NCBI GenBank assembly: GCA_044227665.1
Contig: JBGAWK010000010.1
Span: 1-58,541 of the forward strand
Length of the DNA: 58,541 nt
From: JBGAWK01 sp044227665
Lineage (GTDB): Bacteria; Bacteroidota; Bacteroidia; Chitinophagales; JADIYW01
Direction of reading: 5' to 3'
Under the pieces are notes generated by a model that ran no database searches, was not told where the DNA came from, and saw only the letters and a list, made by a program, of their open reading frames with translations. Made by a program: the position numbers and the translations under genes. Each line of letters starts with the position of its first letter. Position 1 is the stretch's first letter. Below, piece after piece: positions 43,008 to 52,345 of this stretch.

Positions 43008-43235
43008 TTACGGCACAGGGTCATAGCCACTCCCTCCCCAGGGATGACAAGAAAGTATCCGCTTTATTGCCAAATAAGTTCCATAGAAAATGCCATATTT
43101 TTCTAAAGATTCAATAGCATATTGTGAACAGGTAGGTATATAGCGACATTTATTGCTCCCTAGTAATGGCGACAAAGTCAGTTGGTATAACTTTACCAAA
43201 ATAATTAAAGGGTATGCCATCCACTTTCTAATCAT
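43008..43235 (-). CDS. yidD: Membrane protein insertion efficiency factor YidD
   Basis: A 75-residue protein with an amphipathic hydrophobic N-terminus and the YidD signature: CRYIPTCSQYAIESLEKYG, then KRILSCHPWGGSGYDPVP. Usually found beside rnpA and yidC; here it is about 32 kb from rnpA and upstream of the S41 peptidase, an arrangement often seen in Bacteroidota. Confidence 0.93.
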   Translation of the reverse strand: MIRKWMAYPLIILVKLYQLTLSPLLGSNKCRYIPTCSQYAIESLEKYGIFYGTYLAIKRILSCHPWGGSGYDPVP

Positions 43236-43308
43236 AATTATGAAATAAAATTACTGGAAATTTGCAAAGGAAGTTTATATAGAATATTATTAATTTGCAT
43301 CAAAAATC

Positions 43309-44304
43309 ATGAAAGCCCTAGTATTAAGAGCAGATAGTCTCAAGATAGAAGAGGTAGCCACTCCTCAGCCAAATGACAATCAGGTATTGGTAAAGATAAA
43401 TTTTGCTGCCCTCAACCATCGTGACCAGTGGATTAGGACAGGACAATATGCCAAGATTCAGCTTCCTGCAATATTAGGTTCTGATGGTTGTGGGGAAGTG
43501 GTTGCGGTAGGAACTAGTGAAGACAACTATCTTTTGCATAAGAAAGTAATTATCAACCCCAATATTGGCTGGGGTGACCATCCTTCATATCAAGATAAAA
43601 ACTATCAAATACTGGGGATGCCTACAGATGGCACATTAGCAGAATATGTATGTGTGACAAAAGATAGAATTGTTTTAAAGCCTGAATATCTGGCTGATGA
43701 AGCAGCAGCAGCGTTACCATTGGCAGGGCTTACGGCTTATAATGCCCTTTTCAATAAGGGTAGGGCTGCAAAAGGCAGTAGGGTCTTAATCTCGGGTGTA
43801 GGTGGCGGTGTGGCGCAATTTGCCTTTCAATTTGCGATAGCAGCAGGGTGTAGCGTATCTGTGAGCAGTAGTAAACAAGACATCATAGCGAGATGTATAG
43901 AATTAGGGGCTATAGGAGGTGCAGATTATAGGGATAAAGATGCGATGAGAAAGATGTCCGCTTCTGTCGGAGGCTTTGATATAGTCATAGATAGTGCCGG
44001 AGGTGATGGCATGAACGAACTCCTGTCTTTGCTCAACCCTTGCGGGAGGTATGTATTCTACGGGGCTACCAAAGGTCTGCCCTCAGCACTCAATCTACGT
44101 ATGATTTTTTGGAATCAGCTACAAATCTTGGGCTCTACTATGGGCAGTGATATTGACTTCAACAATATGATAAACTTCTGTGTGGAGCACGCACTCCACC
44201 CTATTATTGATACTGTCATAAATTGGCATGAAGGTGAAAGTGCCTTTGACAAGATGGCATCTGGAGCTCAATTTGGAAAGATAGTGATTGCTATTACTCC
44301 CTAA
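43309..44304 (+). CDS. Zn-independent quinone-oxidoreductase-like MDR dehydrogenase
   Basis: The protein has 331 residues of the medium-chain dehydrogenase fold. The N-terminal catalytic domain shows NHRDQWIRTGQY and ILGSDGCGEVVAVG. The NADPH-binding motif is VLISGVGGGVAQFAFQFA. The zinc-ligand Cys/His set is missing, pointing to a zinc-independent quinone or alkenal reductase. It overlaps the convergent flippase by 11 bases. Confidence 0.85.
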   Translation: MKALVLRADSLKIEEVATPQPNDNQVLVKINFAALNHRDQWIRTGQYAKIQLPAILGSDGCGEVVAVGTSEDNYLLHKKVIINPNIGWGDHPSYQDKNYQILGMPTDGTLAEYVCVTKDRIVLKPEYLADEAAAALPLAGLTAYNALFNKGRAAKGSRVLISGVGGGVAQFAFQFAIAAGCSVSVSSSKQDIIARCIELGAIGGADYRDKDAMRKMSASVGGFDIVIDSAGGDGMNELLSLLNPCGRYVFYGATKGLPSALNLRMIFWNQLQILGSTMGSDIDFNNMINFCVEHALHPIIDTVINWHEGESAFDKMASGAQFGKIVIAITP

Positions 44305-45718
44305 TACTCAGCATAAAGATATCCTTGCGCAAAAGTCCTGTAAAGTACGCCACAATTGGTGTGGAAATTCCTATGATTGCTATATAGCTCCATATATGAA
44401 AACTGCTCTTCATAGTATATGACAATACCGCCAAGATTATGGGATAGGATATATACCTAAGTATGTCTTTCACAGTGACATGAAGCCGTAAATCACTATA
44501 AGTCTTCATACTATATACTACAAGCATAAAAATTTGTGTAATCAGCGTTGCATAAGCCGCCCCTAAAGCCCCCCAGCGTATTATTCCTATATAATTCAAT
44601 GTAATATTCAGTAGTACAGCAATTATTAATGTTGTAATCATAAATCTAAAGGTTTTGGCAGCAGTAAGCAAGGTGCTGATAACGAATAATAACCCTACCG
44701 GAAAAAAATTCAACAACAGCATACCAAATACTTTTGAGGAGTAGGAAAGATCCAAACCTTCATACAAGGAAAGAATCATCTCTTCTTTTAGAGAATACAT
44801 AAGAATAATTACAGCATTACAAATCAGCCACATAATAGTGAAGCCACTATGCAAAAACTTTTTTAGCTTCTCTGGTTGTGTATAATAGAAAGCAAAAAGT
44901 GGCAATAGTACTAAACTTACTAGATACCCTATATTGTTGAGAGCCTCCATAATTCTATATCCCTGAGCATATACTCCGGACTGCCAAGCCCCCTCCTTCC
45001 CCAACAATTTTTCTATCATCACACCATCAATACGGTAATATATAGTCATCAAGAAATGTATGGCGGCATAAGGAATACTACTTACCGCTATAACTCGCAA
45101 CAAATGAATATCTATACGCCTATTTATATGTGAGGGTAGAATTATAACCTGCCATAGGCAGACTAGCAAGCAAAATGAATAAGCAAAGGTTTGAATCTTT
45201 ACGAAAGTGAGTATATCTATTTCTCCTATGCCCCAAATAAAATAGGAGCAAATTATTATTGACAAAATCTTATCTAGGACAGACAGCAAGGCATCTGTAA
45301 TGAATTTTCTGTAAGCAGCAATATTACTTCGCAAGAATATGATGGCGGAAAGCAGTATTTGGTTCAGCAGTAGCCAGCCTACAAAATTATATTGCAAGTA
45401 TCCCAACATATAAGCCCCCACACCCGTAAGCGATATATAGACAAGAGACATTATGACCTTGAAAATCACAAGGTTATAAATCTGACTTCCTAATAAGTCA
45501 TTATTCGAGCCTATCTCCCTGCTCACATACTGCTGTAATCCAAAGTCTAAAAATAACTGAAAAAAATAGCTGAAATTAAAGATGGCAAAGAATATACCGT
45601 AGCTTTCTTCACCTACCATATTCTGCACAGAACGATCTATCCCAAAAACCCAAAAAGGCTTTACAAGAAGGTTTACAAATATGAGAAAAGCTACATTGAA
45701 GATGAAAGATTGCCGCAT
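44294..45718 (-). CDS. Polysaccharide flippase (Wzx/MATE-like)
   Basis: The protein has 474 residues and about a dozen or more membrane helices. The N-terminal VNLLVKPFWVFGIDRSVQNMVGEESYGIFFAIFNFSYFFQLFLDFGLQQYVSREI resembles the Wzx/polysaccharide biosynthesis exporter family. It flips lipid-linked oligosaccharides across the inner membrane. It starts at the stop of the 142-residue gene (1-base overlap). Confidence 0.88.
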   Translation of the reverse strand: MRQSFIFNVAFLIFVNLLVKPFWVFGIDRSVQNMVGEESYGIFFAIFNFSYFFQLFLDFGLQQYVSREIGSNNDLLGSQIYNLVIFKVIMSLVYISLTGVGAYMLGYLQYNFVGWLLLNQILLSAIIFLRSNIAAYRKFITDALLSVLDKILSIIICSYFIWGIGEIDILTFVKIQTFAYSFCLLVCLWQVIILPSHINRRIDIHLLRVIAVSSIPYAAIHFLMTIYYRIDGVMIEKLLGKEGAWQSGVYAQGYRIMEALNNIGYLVSLVLLPLFAFYYTQPEKLKKFLHSGFTIMWLICNAVIILMYSLKEEMILSLYEGLDLSYSSKVFGMLLLNFFPVGLLFVISTLLTAAKTFRFMITTLIIAVLLNITLNYIGIIRWGALGAAYATLITQIFMLVVYSMKTYSDLRLHVTVKDILRYISYPIILAVLSYTMKSSFHIWSYIAIIGISTPIVAYFTGLLRKDIFMLSIRE

Positions 45719-46146
45719 TAGGGTCCCTGATTGAGATATTTGGCTATAAAGTTATAACCATAGGGCTTAAGTTTGTTATAATATTTTTTATTATCTATAG
45801 TAAACTCAAAATACCCCAATCCCTTATCATCGAGATATATGAAGGCATCCCTCAAACCCTTGCCTTTGGCCGTCCAAGATGCATGAGCAAAAGGTTTCAT
45901 ACCTTTGATAGGCGTAACGCCTATCGTATCAATAAATCCGGCTATATATTTAGCATTATCGCCTTCTAAAGACAGCGATATACCATTAGAGAAATAGATA
46001 ATATCTACATAATCTGTTTGATCCTGAATAGGATTGTAATAGAGGGGAGGCAGCCTCAGGGCAATGCTGTCCGGAAGACTTTGTCCATATAGGATACCAC
46101 TATACATAGATATTATGCCAATGATGGTAAGTATGAATGTGCGCAT
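45718..46146 (-). CDS. Small exported protein of unknown function
   Basis: The protein has 142 residues: signal peptide (MRTFILTIIGIISMYSGILYGQS), then a soluble beta-rich domain (YVDIIYFSNGISLSLEGDNAKYIAGF; DAFIYLDDKGLGYFEFTI). I do not recognise the family. It is coupled to the Wzx-like gene by 1 base of overlap, so it may assist surface glycan assembly, which is an inference. Confidence 0.7.
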   Translation of the reverse strand: MRTFILTIIGIISMYSGILYGQSLPDSIALRLPPLYYNPIQDQTDYVDIIYFSNGISLSLEGDNAKYIAGFIDTIGVTPIKGMKPFAHASWTAKGKGLRDAFIYLDDKGLGYFEFTIDNKKYYNKLKPYGYNFIAKYLNQGP

Positions 46147-46211
46147 GTACGCTAATATTGCAGCATAAAATATGCCAAATCCACTGTAAGAGTCGAAGTA
46201 TAAAAAGTTTT

Positions 46212-46799
46212 TTATACTTCGACACCCTTTTCTTCAATCAGTTTTTTAAGATTTATTATCGCATACCGCATTCTTCCCAAAGCAGTATTTATACTTACGC
46301 CTGTGATTGTAGAAATCTCTTTGAAAGACATATCTGCATAATGTCTGAGAATAAGCACTTCTTTTTGTTCTTCTGGAAGCAGCTGTATCAGTTGCTTAAT
46401 TTTAGAAATCTGCTGTGTTTTAATCGTTTTTTCTTCCTCACTAAGATCATACACACCTATAGTATTAAAGATATCATTGCCATCGCCATCTACTATTACA
46501 GGGATTCTTTTCTTTTTTCTATAATGATCTATGCATAAATTGTAGGCAATGCGCAAAGCCCAAGGAAGAAACTTTCCCTCGTTACGATAAACATTGCCTC
46601 TCAATGAATCTATAATTTTGATAAAAGTCTCCTGTAATAAATCCTCCGCAAGATATTTGTCCTTTACAAACATATATATGGTAGTATAAATACGCTTGCT
46701 GTGCCTACTCACTAGTACAGAGAAACTATGGGTGTCGCCTTGAATATACTGGTGCAATAATTCTTTGTCCGACAATGTGGTGCAATACATGGTAGCCAT
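46212..46799 (-). CDS. RNA polymerase ECF sigma factor
   Basis: The protein has 195 residues with sigma-70 region 2 (YKYxx-like AEDLLQETFIKIIDSL, WALRIAYNLCIDHYRKKK) and region 4 HTH (LPEEQKEVLILRHYADMSFKEISTITGVSINTALGRMRYAI). This is the single-domain-pair ECF layout. No anti-sigma factor gene follows on the same strand, which is common for Bacteroidota sigma-W-like members. The 258-base divergent region to uvrA is AT-rich. Confidence 0.92.
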   Translation of the reverse strand: MATMYCTTLSDKELLHQYIQGDTHSFSVLVSRHSKRIYTTIYMFVKDKYLAEDLLQETFIKIIDSLRGNVYRNEGKFLPWALRIAYNLCIDHYRKKKRIPVIVDGDGNDIFNTIGVYDLSEEEKTIKTQQISKIKQLIQLLPEEQKEVLILRHYADMSFKEISTITGVSINTALGRMRYAIINLKKLIEEKGVEV

Positions 46800-47001
46800 A
46801 CTTTAGTTTTTTTGGTTTCATGTAAAGACAATTCAATGTTTTATTTATTTAGTTATATTAAATGTATGTTGAATACTTCTTATTCTACTCATCCCTATCG
46901 TATAGTTAACGTATCTTAACCTAGAATTTTTGATTTGATTAAAATTTATATAATTTTATTAAATAACGTATTCACATGAATAAAATTGCTTGACATGTCA
47001 G

Positions 47002-47009
47002 TAAATTTG
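47002..47009 (+). promoter_or_regulatory. Possible -7 element of uvrA
   Basis: TAAATTTG fits TAnnTTTG and lies 48 bases before the TTG start of uvrA. No -33 at standard spacing. The rest of 46800-47057 shows no gene. Confidence 0.4.
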
Positions 47010-47057
47010 TCGCAAGGTGGCGAGCTATAAAGATTTAGGATATACTAATAAAACACA

Positions 47058-49811
47058 TTGAAAGATAACACCTCAAATAATATTAATATCGCAGGAGCAA
47101 GGGTACATAATCTCAAGAATATCCACGTAGAAATCCCCAGAAATGCGCTAGTAGTAGTTACTGGAGTTTCAGGATCTGGGAAATCCTCCTTAGTCATGGA
47201 CACGCTTTTTGCCGAAGGACAAAGAAAATATGTAGAGTCGCTGTCTTCTTATGCCCGTCAATTCCTTACACGTATGGAAAAGCCCGATGTGGACTATATA
47301 ACCGGACTATCTCCAGCAATCTCCATCAGCCAGCATGTGAGTACTGCTACTACAAGATCTACAGTAGGAACTATGACAGAGATATATGACTATCTAAGAC
47401 TTCTTTTTGCCAAAATAGGCAAATATTATGACCAAGAAAATGATACCCCTATACATAAATATACAACTACGGACATTATAAATATCTTAAAAGAATATCC
47501 CGAACAAACCAAAATCAGAATATTAGCCCCACTCCAACACATAGATAGAGAACACTTGAATTCTTTGGGCATACGTAGAATTCTATCCGAAGGTACATCC
47601 TATACAATAGATGAAAATATTCCACATTCAGAAAATCTATATGCCATCATAGACCGCGCTGTGATACATTATGACAGCGATACACTACACCGTCTTGCGG
47701 ACTCTATAGATATGGCATTTATTCTTGGAGGTGGCATCTGTGCCATAGATATTCCCGAAAAATCCCTGCTGCACTTCAACAAGCATTTGATATGGAAGGG
47801 CAAGCCCTTTGAAGCCTTTACTGTCCAAGACTTCAATTTCAATTCGCCACAGGGAGCCTGCCCACATTGTGAGGGGTTTGGCAGCGTACTAGGAATAGCC
47901 CCTGAATTGGTAATACCCGATACCTCCCTCAGCATATATGAAGATGCGGTAGCCCCTTGGCGTACTGAGAAAATGAGTATTTGGAAAAAGAATCTTATAC
48001 GCAATGCCCACAAGTACGACTTCCCTATACACACGCCCATCGCTGATTTAAGTAAAGAGCAATATAAATTATTGTGGGCAGGGGCTAAAGGTCTTGAAGG
48101 TATAAATGATTTTTTCAAAGAAGTACAAGCTAATATTTACAAGATTCAGTACCGAGTTATAGAGTCGAAATATAGAGGTAAAACGGTATGTCCGCATTGT
48201 GATGGAACGCGGTTGAAGCAGGATACTAAGTTTGTAAAAATAAATAACACCCACATAGGAACATGTATTACGATGTCCATAAAAGCACTAGATATATGGC
48301 TACACGACCTAGCACTGAATGACTATGATTCTGGCATCACCAAACGCTTGCTGCCAGAATTAAAAATTCGTATAAAAACGATGAAAGACGTAGGCTTGGA
48401 CTATCTAAGCATGAATAGATTAGCCAACACCTTATCGGGAGGCGAAACACAGCGCATACACCTTACACGGACACTAGGAAGTAATCTCACCGATTCGCTA
48501 TACATACTTGATGAACCTAGCATAGGATTACATAGCCACGATACCTTGAGGCTGATAAGTACGCTCAAGTGCCTAAGAGACCTTGGCAATACCGTAGTAG
48601 TAGTAGAACATGATGAGGACATTATTCGTCATGCCGACTATCTTATAGATATAGGCCCAGAAGCAGGAATACTTGGTGGCAACGTAGTCTTCAGTGGCAA
48701 ATATTCTCCAAGGTCAATATCCGATAGCAGTCTTACCTTAGATTATCTTCAAGGAAAAAAGAAAATCAACATACCTTCTCAACATCCTACACTCAATAAT
48801 TTCATTGAATTAAAAGGGGCAAGACAGCACAACCTAAAGAATTTGGATATAAAAATTCCCATATATGCACTTACGGTAGTTACAGGCGTAAGTGGATCGG
48901 GGAAAACTACGCTGATAAAGGATGTATTATATCCCGCCTTACGGCAAAAAATGGAGGAGACAGGTCATAAGCCTGGATTATATAATTCATTGTATTATCC
49001 GGAGAAACTCTTGCATAGAGTAGAATTCATAGACCAAAACCCTATAGGAAGGTCATCGCGATCCAATCCTATTACCTATGTGAAAGCTTACGATAATATC
49101 AGAGACGTGTTTGCGCAACAGAACCTTTCCAAGATAAGAGGGTATAGTGCGGGAAATTTTTCTTTCAATATTGAAGGAGGTCGTTGCGAGGCTTGTCAGG
49201 GAGAAGGAGAAATAGTAGTAGAAATGCAATTCCTGGCAGATGTACATCTCACCTGTGAAGACTGTAGTGGCAAGCGTTTCAAGCAAGATATTTTAGAAGT
49301 AAAATATAAAGAAAAAAATATAGCAGATGTATTGGCAATGACTATAGACGAAGCCATCATATTCTTTGGTGACAAGAAAGATTTATTGAAGAAATTGCTG
49401 CCGCTACAGCAGGTAGGGCTAGGGTACGTGCAATTGGGGCAATCTAGCAGCACGCTCAGTGGGGGCGAAGCCCAAAGGATAAAGTTGGCAAGCTTCTTGC
49501 AAAAGAGCAACCTCGCCTTACCCACCTTGTTTATATTTGATGAACCGAGTACAGGCTTACATTTCCACGACATACAAAAGTTGCTGGTTGCATTCAGATT
49601 ACTTATAGAAAATGGAAATTCCATAATAGTTATTGAACATCAAATGGACATTATCAAGAATGCCGACTGGATTATAGACTTGGGTCCGGGTGGCGGTGAT
49701 GCCGGTGGATATTTGATGTATGAGGGAAATATGGCGGGATTTCTTGGCAGCAAAGATTCTATCACCGCTAAATATCTTTCTGATAAAATAAAATCTGATA
49801 CCGTTTGCTAA
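47058..49811 (+). CDS. uvrA: Excinuclease ABC subunit A
   Basis: The protein has 917 residues. Two ABC modules with Walker A motifs (GVSGSGKSSLVMDTLFAEGQRKYVESLS; GVSGSGKTTLIKDVL), zinc-binding CPHCEGFG/CPHCDGTRL and CEACQGEGE/CEDCSGKRF, and signature motifs LSGGETQRIHL and LSGGEAQRIKLA identify UvrA of nucleotide excision repair. The start is a TTG, as no ATG or GTG lies near the conserved N-terminus. It overlaps the convergent ABC transporter by 4 bases. Confidence 0.95.
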   Translation: MKDNTSNNINIAGARVHNLKNIHVEIPRNALVVVTGVSGSGKSSLVMDTLFAEGQRKYVESLSSYARQFLTRMEKPDVDYITGLSPAISISQHVSTATTRSTVGTMTEIYDYLRLLFAKIGKYYDQENDTPIHKYTTTDIINILKEYPEQTKIRILAPLQHIDREHLNSLGIRRILSEGTSYTIDENIPHSENLYAIIDRAVIHYDSDTLHRLADSIDMAFILGGGICAIDIPEKSLLHFNKHLIWKGKPFEAFTVQDFNFNSPQGACPHCEGFGSVLGIAPELVIPDTSLSIYEDAVAPWRTEKMSIWKKNLIRNAHKYDFPIHTPIADLSKEQYKLLWAGAKGLEGINDFFKEVQANIYKIQYRVIESKYRGKTVCPHCDGTRLKQDTKFVKINNTHIGTCITMSIKALDIWLHDLALNDYDSGITKRLLPELKIRIKTMKDVGLDYLSMNRLANTLSGGETQRIHLTRTLGSNLTDSLYILDEPSIGLHSHDTLRLISTLKCLRDLGNTVVVVEHDEDIIRHADYLIDIGPEAGILGGNVVFSGKYSPRSISDSSLTLDYLQGKKKINIPSQHPTLNNFIELKGARQHNLKNLDIKIPIYALTVVTGVSGSGKTTLIKDVLYPALRQKMEETGHKPGLYNSLYYPEKLLHRVEFIDQNPIGRSSRSNPITYVKAYDNIRDVFAQQNLSKIRGYSAGNFSFNIEGGRCEACQGEGEIVVEMQFLADVHLTCEDCSGKRFKQDILEVKYKEKNIADVLAMTIDEAIIFFGDKKDLLKKLLPLQQVGLGYVQLGQSSSTLSGGEAQRIKLASFLQKSNLALPTLFIFDEPSTGLHFHDIQKLLVAFRLLIENGNSIIVIEHQMDIIKNADWIIDLGPGGGDAGGYLMYEGNMAGFLGSKDSITAKYLSDKIKSDTVC

Positions 49812-51592
49812 GCAACCTCACTGTTCTTGAATTGTAAAGCGTAAAGTCTTGCATAATAGCCATCTTTTACGGACATCAGTTCCGAATGATTGCCTTGCTC
49901 TACGATCTCACCCTTATGAAGAACAATTATTTTATCAGCATGTTGTATCGTAGATAGACGATGCGCTATAATAATAGAAGTTCTGCCTTGTATCACCTTA
50001 TCTATGGCTTGCTGTATCAATAGTTCGGATGCTGTATCTACAGAAGATGTAGCCTCATCCATTACAAGGATGTCGGGATTAAATACCAATACTCTTATAA
50101 AAGATATAAGCTGCCGCTGTCCTACCGACAGGGTGCTACCCCTTTCCATTACTGGGTAATCATAGTCGCCAGGAAGCTCCATGATAAAATCATGCGCCCC
50201 TACTAATCTTGAAGCTGCTATCACCTGAGATTTTGTTATAGAAGTATCTCCTAAACTTATATTTTCATAGATAGAACCTGAAAATAAGAAGAAATCTTGT
50301 AATACCGTGCCATAAATCTTTCTTAGAGCTTCTAAGGAGTAAGACTCTAGCGGCACATTATCCAAATATATCTGTCCCTTTTGGTATTCATAAAATCTAT
50401 TTAGTAACTGTATTGTAGAAGTTTTTCCCGACCCCGTGGCACCTACGATAGCAATAGTCTGCTTTGATTTTACCTCGAAAGAGAGGTTGCGAAGCACCCA
50501 ATCCTCATTATTATAGGCAAACCATACTTTGTCAAAACGAATAGCACCTTCAATATGTTTGGGAGAAAGTGTGCCTATGTCTTCGATATGGTCGTGTGTA
50601 TCCAATAGTTTGAAAACCCTATCGGCAGCCACCACACCCATCTGTAAGGTATTGAGCTTATCCGCTAGCATTCGCAGGGGGCGAAAAGCCATATTCAAAA
50701 GCATATTGAACTGAAGAATCATCCCCACGGTAGCTTTCTCTCCAAAAAAATTTATGACATCGTCGCCCATAATCTGAAGGCAACTGTACCATAGCATAAG
50801 TGCCAGTGCCATAGATAAGATTACTTCTACTACTGGAAAAAATATAGAAAATGCCCATACCGATTTTAAATTAGCTTCCAAATGCTCCTTATTTATCTTG
50901 TCAAACTTATGATACTCGCGCTGTTCGGCACTGAAAGTCTGTATTACCCTCATGCCTACAATATGCTCCTGCACATAGGCATTCATTGCCGCTACTTTCT
51001 CACGCACTTCGTAATATGAGGACTTTACTGCTTCTTTAAATACATAAGTTGCTGCCCATATCAATGGGAACGTAGCCATACTTACCAATGAAAGTTTCCA
51101 ATTGATGACCAACATAGTAATAATTACAATCACCAGTGTAAGGATATCAGTAAATAGGGTAATAAAGCCATCGGTAAAAACATTGCTTACTGCCTCTACA
51201 TCATTAATAGTACGTGTGGTGATGATTCCTATGGGTGTTTTGTCAAAATATCTAATTTTGAGGCTTTCTACATGTTTGAATACAGTCACCCTTAAATTTC
51301 TAATTATCTTTTGTCCTAATATGCCTGAAAAATGACTAAATAAATATCGGCTGGCAAACTCTGCCAATAATACTAAGAAAAATAGCAGCGTGCTATAACG
51401 TAGGCCTTTCATATCATAATTGAGTATATCATTGTCAATTATGCGCTGTACCATTACTGGTCGCACGATAGAAACAAAAGCTACAAATATGCCTAATACA
51501 AAAGATATCCTAAAAAGCATCTTGAATGGCGATACCAAGCCATATACACGTTTGAGTGTCTGCAAATCAGTTCTATTATTTTTGGTCTCCAT
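49808..51592 (-). CDS. MsbA-like ABC exporter (fused membrane and ATPase domains)
   Basis: The start at 51592 (METKNNRTDLQTLKRVYGLV) is preferred; the frame is open to 51679 but overlaps the truA end. The 594 residues have an N-terminal six-helix exporter domain (FVLGIFVAFVSIVRPVMVQ) and a C-terminal ATPase with Walker A GATGSGKTS, Q-loop, signature LSVGQRQLIS and Walker B ILVMDEATSS. It is a half-transporter that exports lipids, drugs or peptides. It begins 2 bases after truA, in line with the upstream polyketide synthase. Confidence 0.9.
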   Translation of the reverse strand: METKNNRTDLQTLKRVYGLVSPFKMLFRISFVLGIFVAFVSIVRPVMVQRIIDNDILNYDMKGLRYSTLLFFLVLLAEFASRYLFSHFSGILGQKIIRNLRVTVFKHVESLKIRYFDKTPIGIITTRTINDVEAVSNVFTDGFITLFTDILTLVIVIITMLVINWKLSLVSMATFPLIWAATYVFKEAVKSSYYEVREKVAAMNAYVQEHIVGMRVIQTFSAEQREYHKFDKINKEHLEANLKSVWAFSIFFPVVEVILSMALALMLWYSCLQIMGDDVINFFGEKATVGMILQFNMLLNMAFRPLRMLADKLNTLQMGVVAADRVFKLLDTHDHIEDIGTLSPKHIEGAIRFDKVWFAYNNEDWVLRNLSFEVKSKQTIAIVGATGSGKTSTIQLLNRFYEYQKGQIYLDNVPLESYSLEALRKIYGTVLQDFFLFSGSIYENISLGDTSITKSQVIAASRLVGAHDFIMELPGDYDYPVMERGSTLSVGQRQLISFIRVLVFNPDILVMDEATSSVDTASELLIQQAIDKVIQGRTSIIIAHRLSTIQHADKIIVLHKGEIVEQGNHSELMSVKDGYYARLYALQFKNSEVA

Positions 51593-51594
51593 CC

Positions 51595-52335
51595 TTAAAT
51601 ATATTCGTATCCTATATCCCAAAGATGTAATCCGTGGGGAGGAACTGCCAAAGTTACATTGATTTGTGCCTTTTGACACATTTTTCTCACTATATCTTCC
51701 ACCTTCACTCGTCCTGACCCTACCATAAGTGAAGTGCCTGTAATAGCCCTTACCATATTCCGCAAGAATCTATCTGCTGTAATTGTAAATATCAATGTAT
51801 CACTATCCGTTTCCCATGAGGCAAACTTCACATCACATATAGAGGTCTTATTATCACTACCTTTTTTCTCAAAGGCTGAAAAATCTTTCTTACCTATGAG
51901 ATAGCTACAAAATTCGTTCATCTGATGCATATCTACTTCGATATGCGGCAAGGCAAAACTGACTCTCTCCTTAAAAGGATTTTTTCTTTTATGAATAAAA
52001 TATTTATATGTTCTATATCCTGCATCGAAACGAGCATGACAATTATCTTTTACACTATATATTTTATTCACGGCCACGGCCTTCGGCAAGAGAGCATTTA
52101 TCCGATATATAAATTCCTGAGGTAAGATTATTTCAGTATCAAAGTGGGCAAAGTATTTTCTGGCATGTACGCCGGTATCTGTTCTTCCACAGCCTGTAAG
52201 TGGTACTGCTTTCTCATGAAGGAGTACGGAAATCGCATACTCGCATGCTTCCTGTACGGTGTATGCATTCTGCTGTCGCTGCCATCCACAGAACCCACTG
52301 CCATCATAACACAATTCAAGGAAATATCTTGCCAT
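51595..52335 (-). CDS. truA: tRNA pseudouridine(38-40) synthase
   Basis: The protein has 246 residues. The catalytic Asp lies in GCGRTDTGVHARKYFAHFD. YDGSGFCGWQRQ is the standard N-terminal segment. It isomerises uridines 38-40 of tRNA anticodon arms. It sits between the polyketide synthase (10-base gap) and the ABC exporter (2-base gap). Confidence 0.95.
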   Translation of the reverse strand: MARYFLELCYDGSGFCGWQRQQNAYTVQEACEYAISVLLHEKAVPLTGCGRTDTGVHARKYFAHFDTEIILPQEFIYRINALLPKAVAVNKIYSVKDNCHARFDAGYRTYKYFIHKRKNPFKERVSFALPHIEVDMHQMNEFCSYLIGKKDFSAFEKKGSDNKTSICDVKFASWETDSDTLIFTITADRFLRNMVRAITGTSLMVGSGRVKVEDIVRKMCQKAQINVTLAVPPHGLHLWDIGYEYI

Positions 52336-52345
52336 GGCCTCTACT

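Noticed and set aside
46137..46538. 133-codon plus-strand ORF opposite the sigma factor
   Set aside because: It is antisense to a clear sigma-factor gene and is Phe/Tyr/Cys-rich without domain features.
51593..51679. N-terminal extension of the ABC exporter
   Set aside because: It would overlap the end of truA, and the extra residues are not part of the exporter domain.
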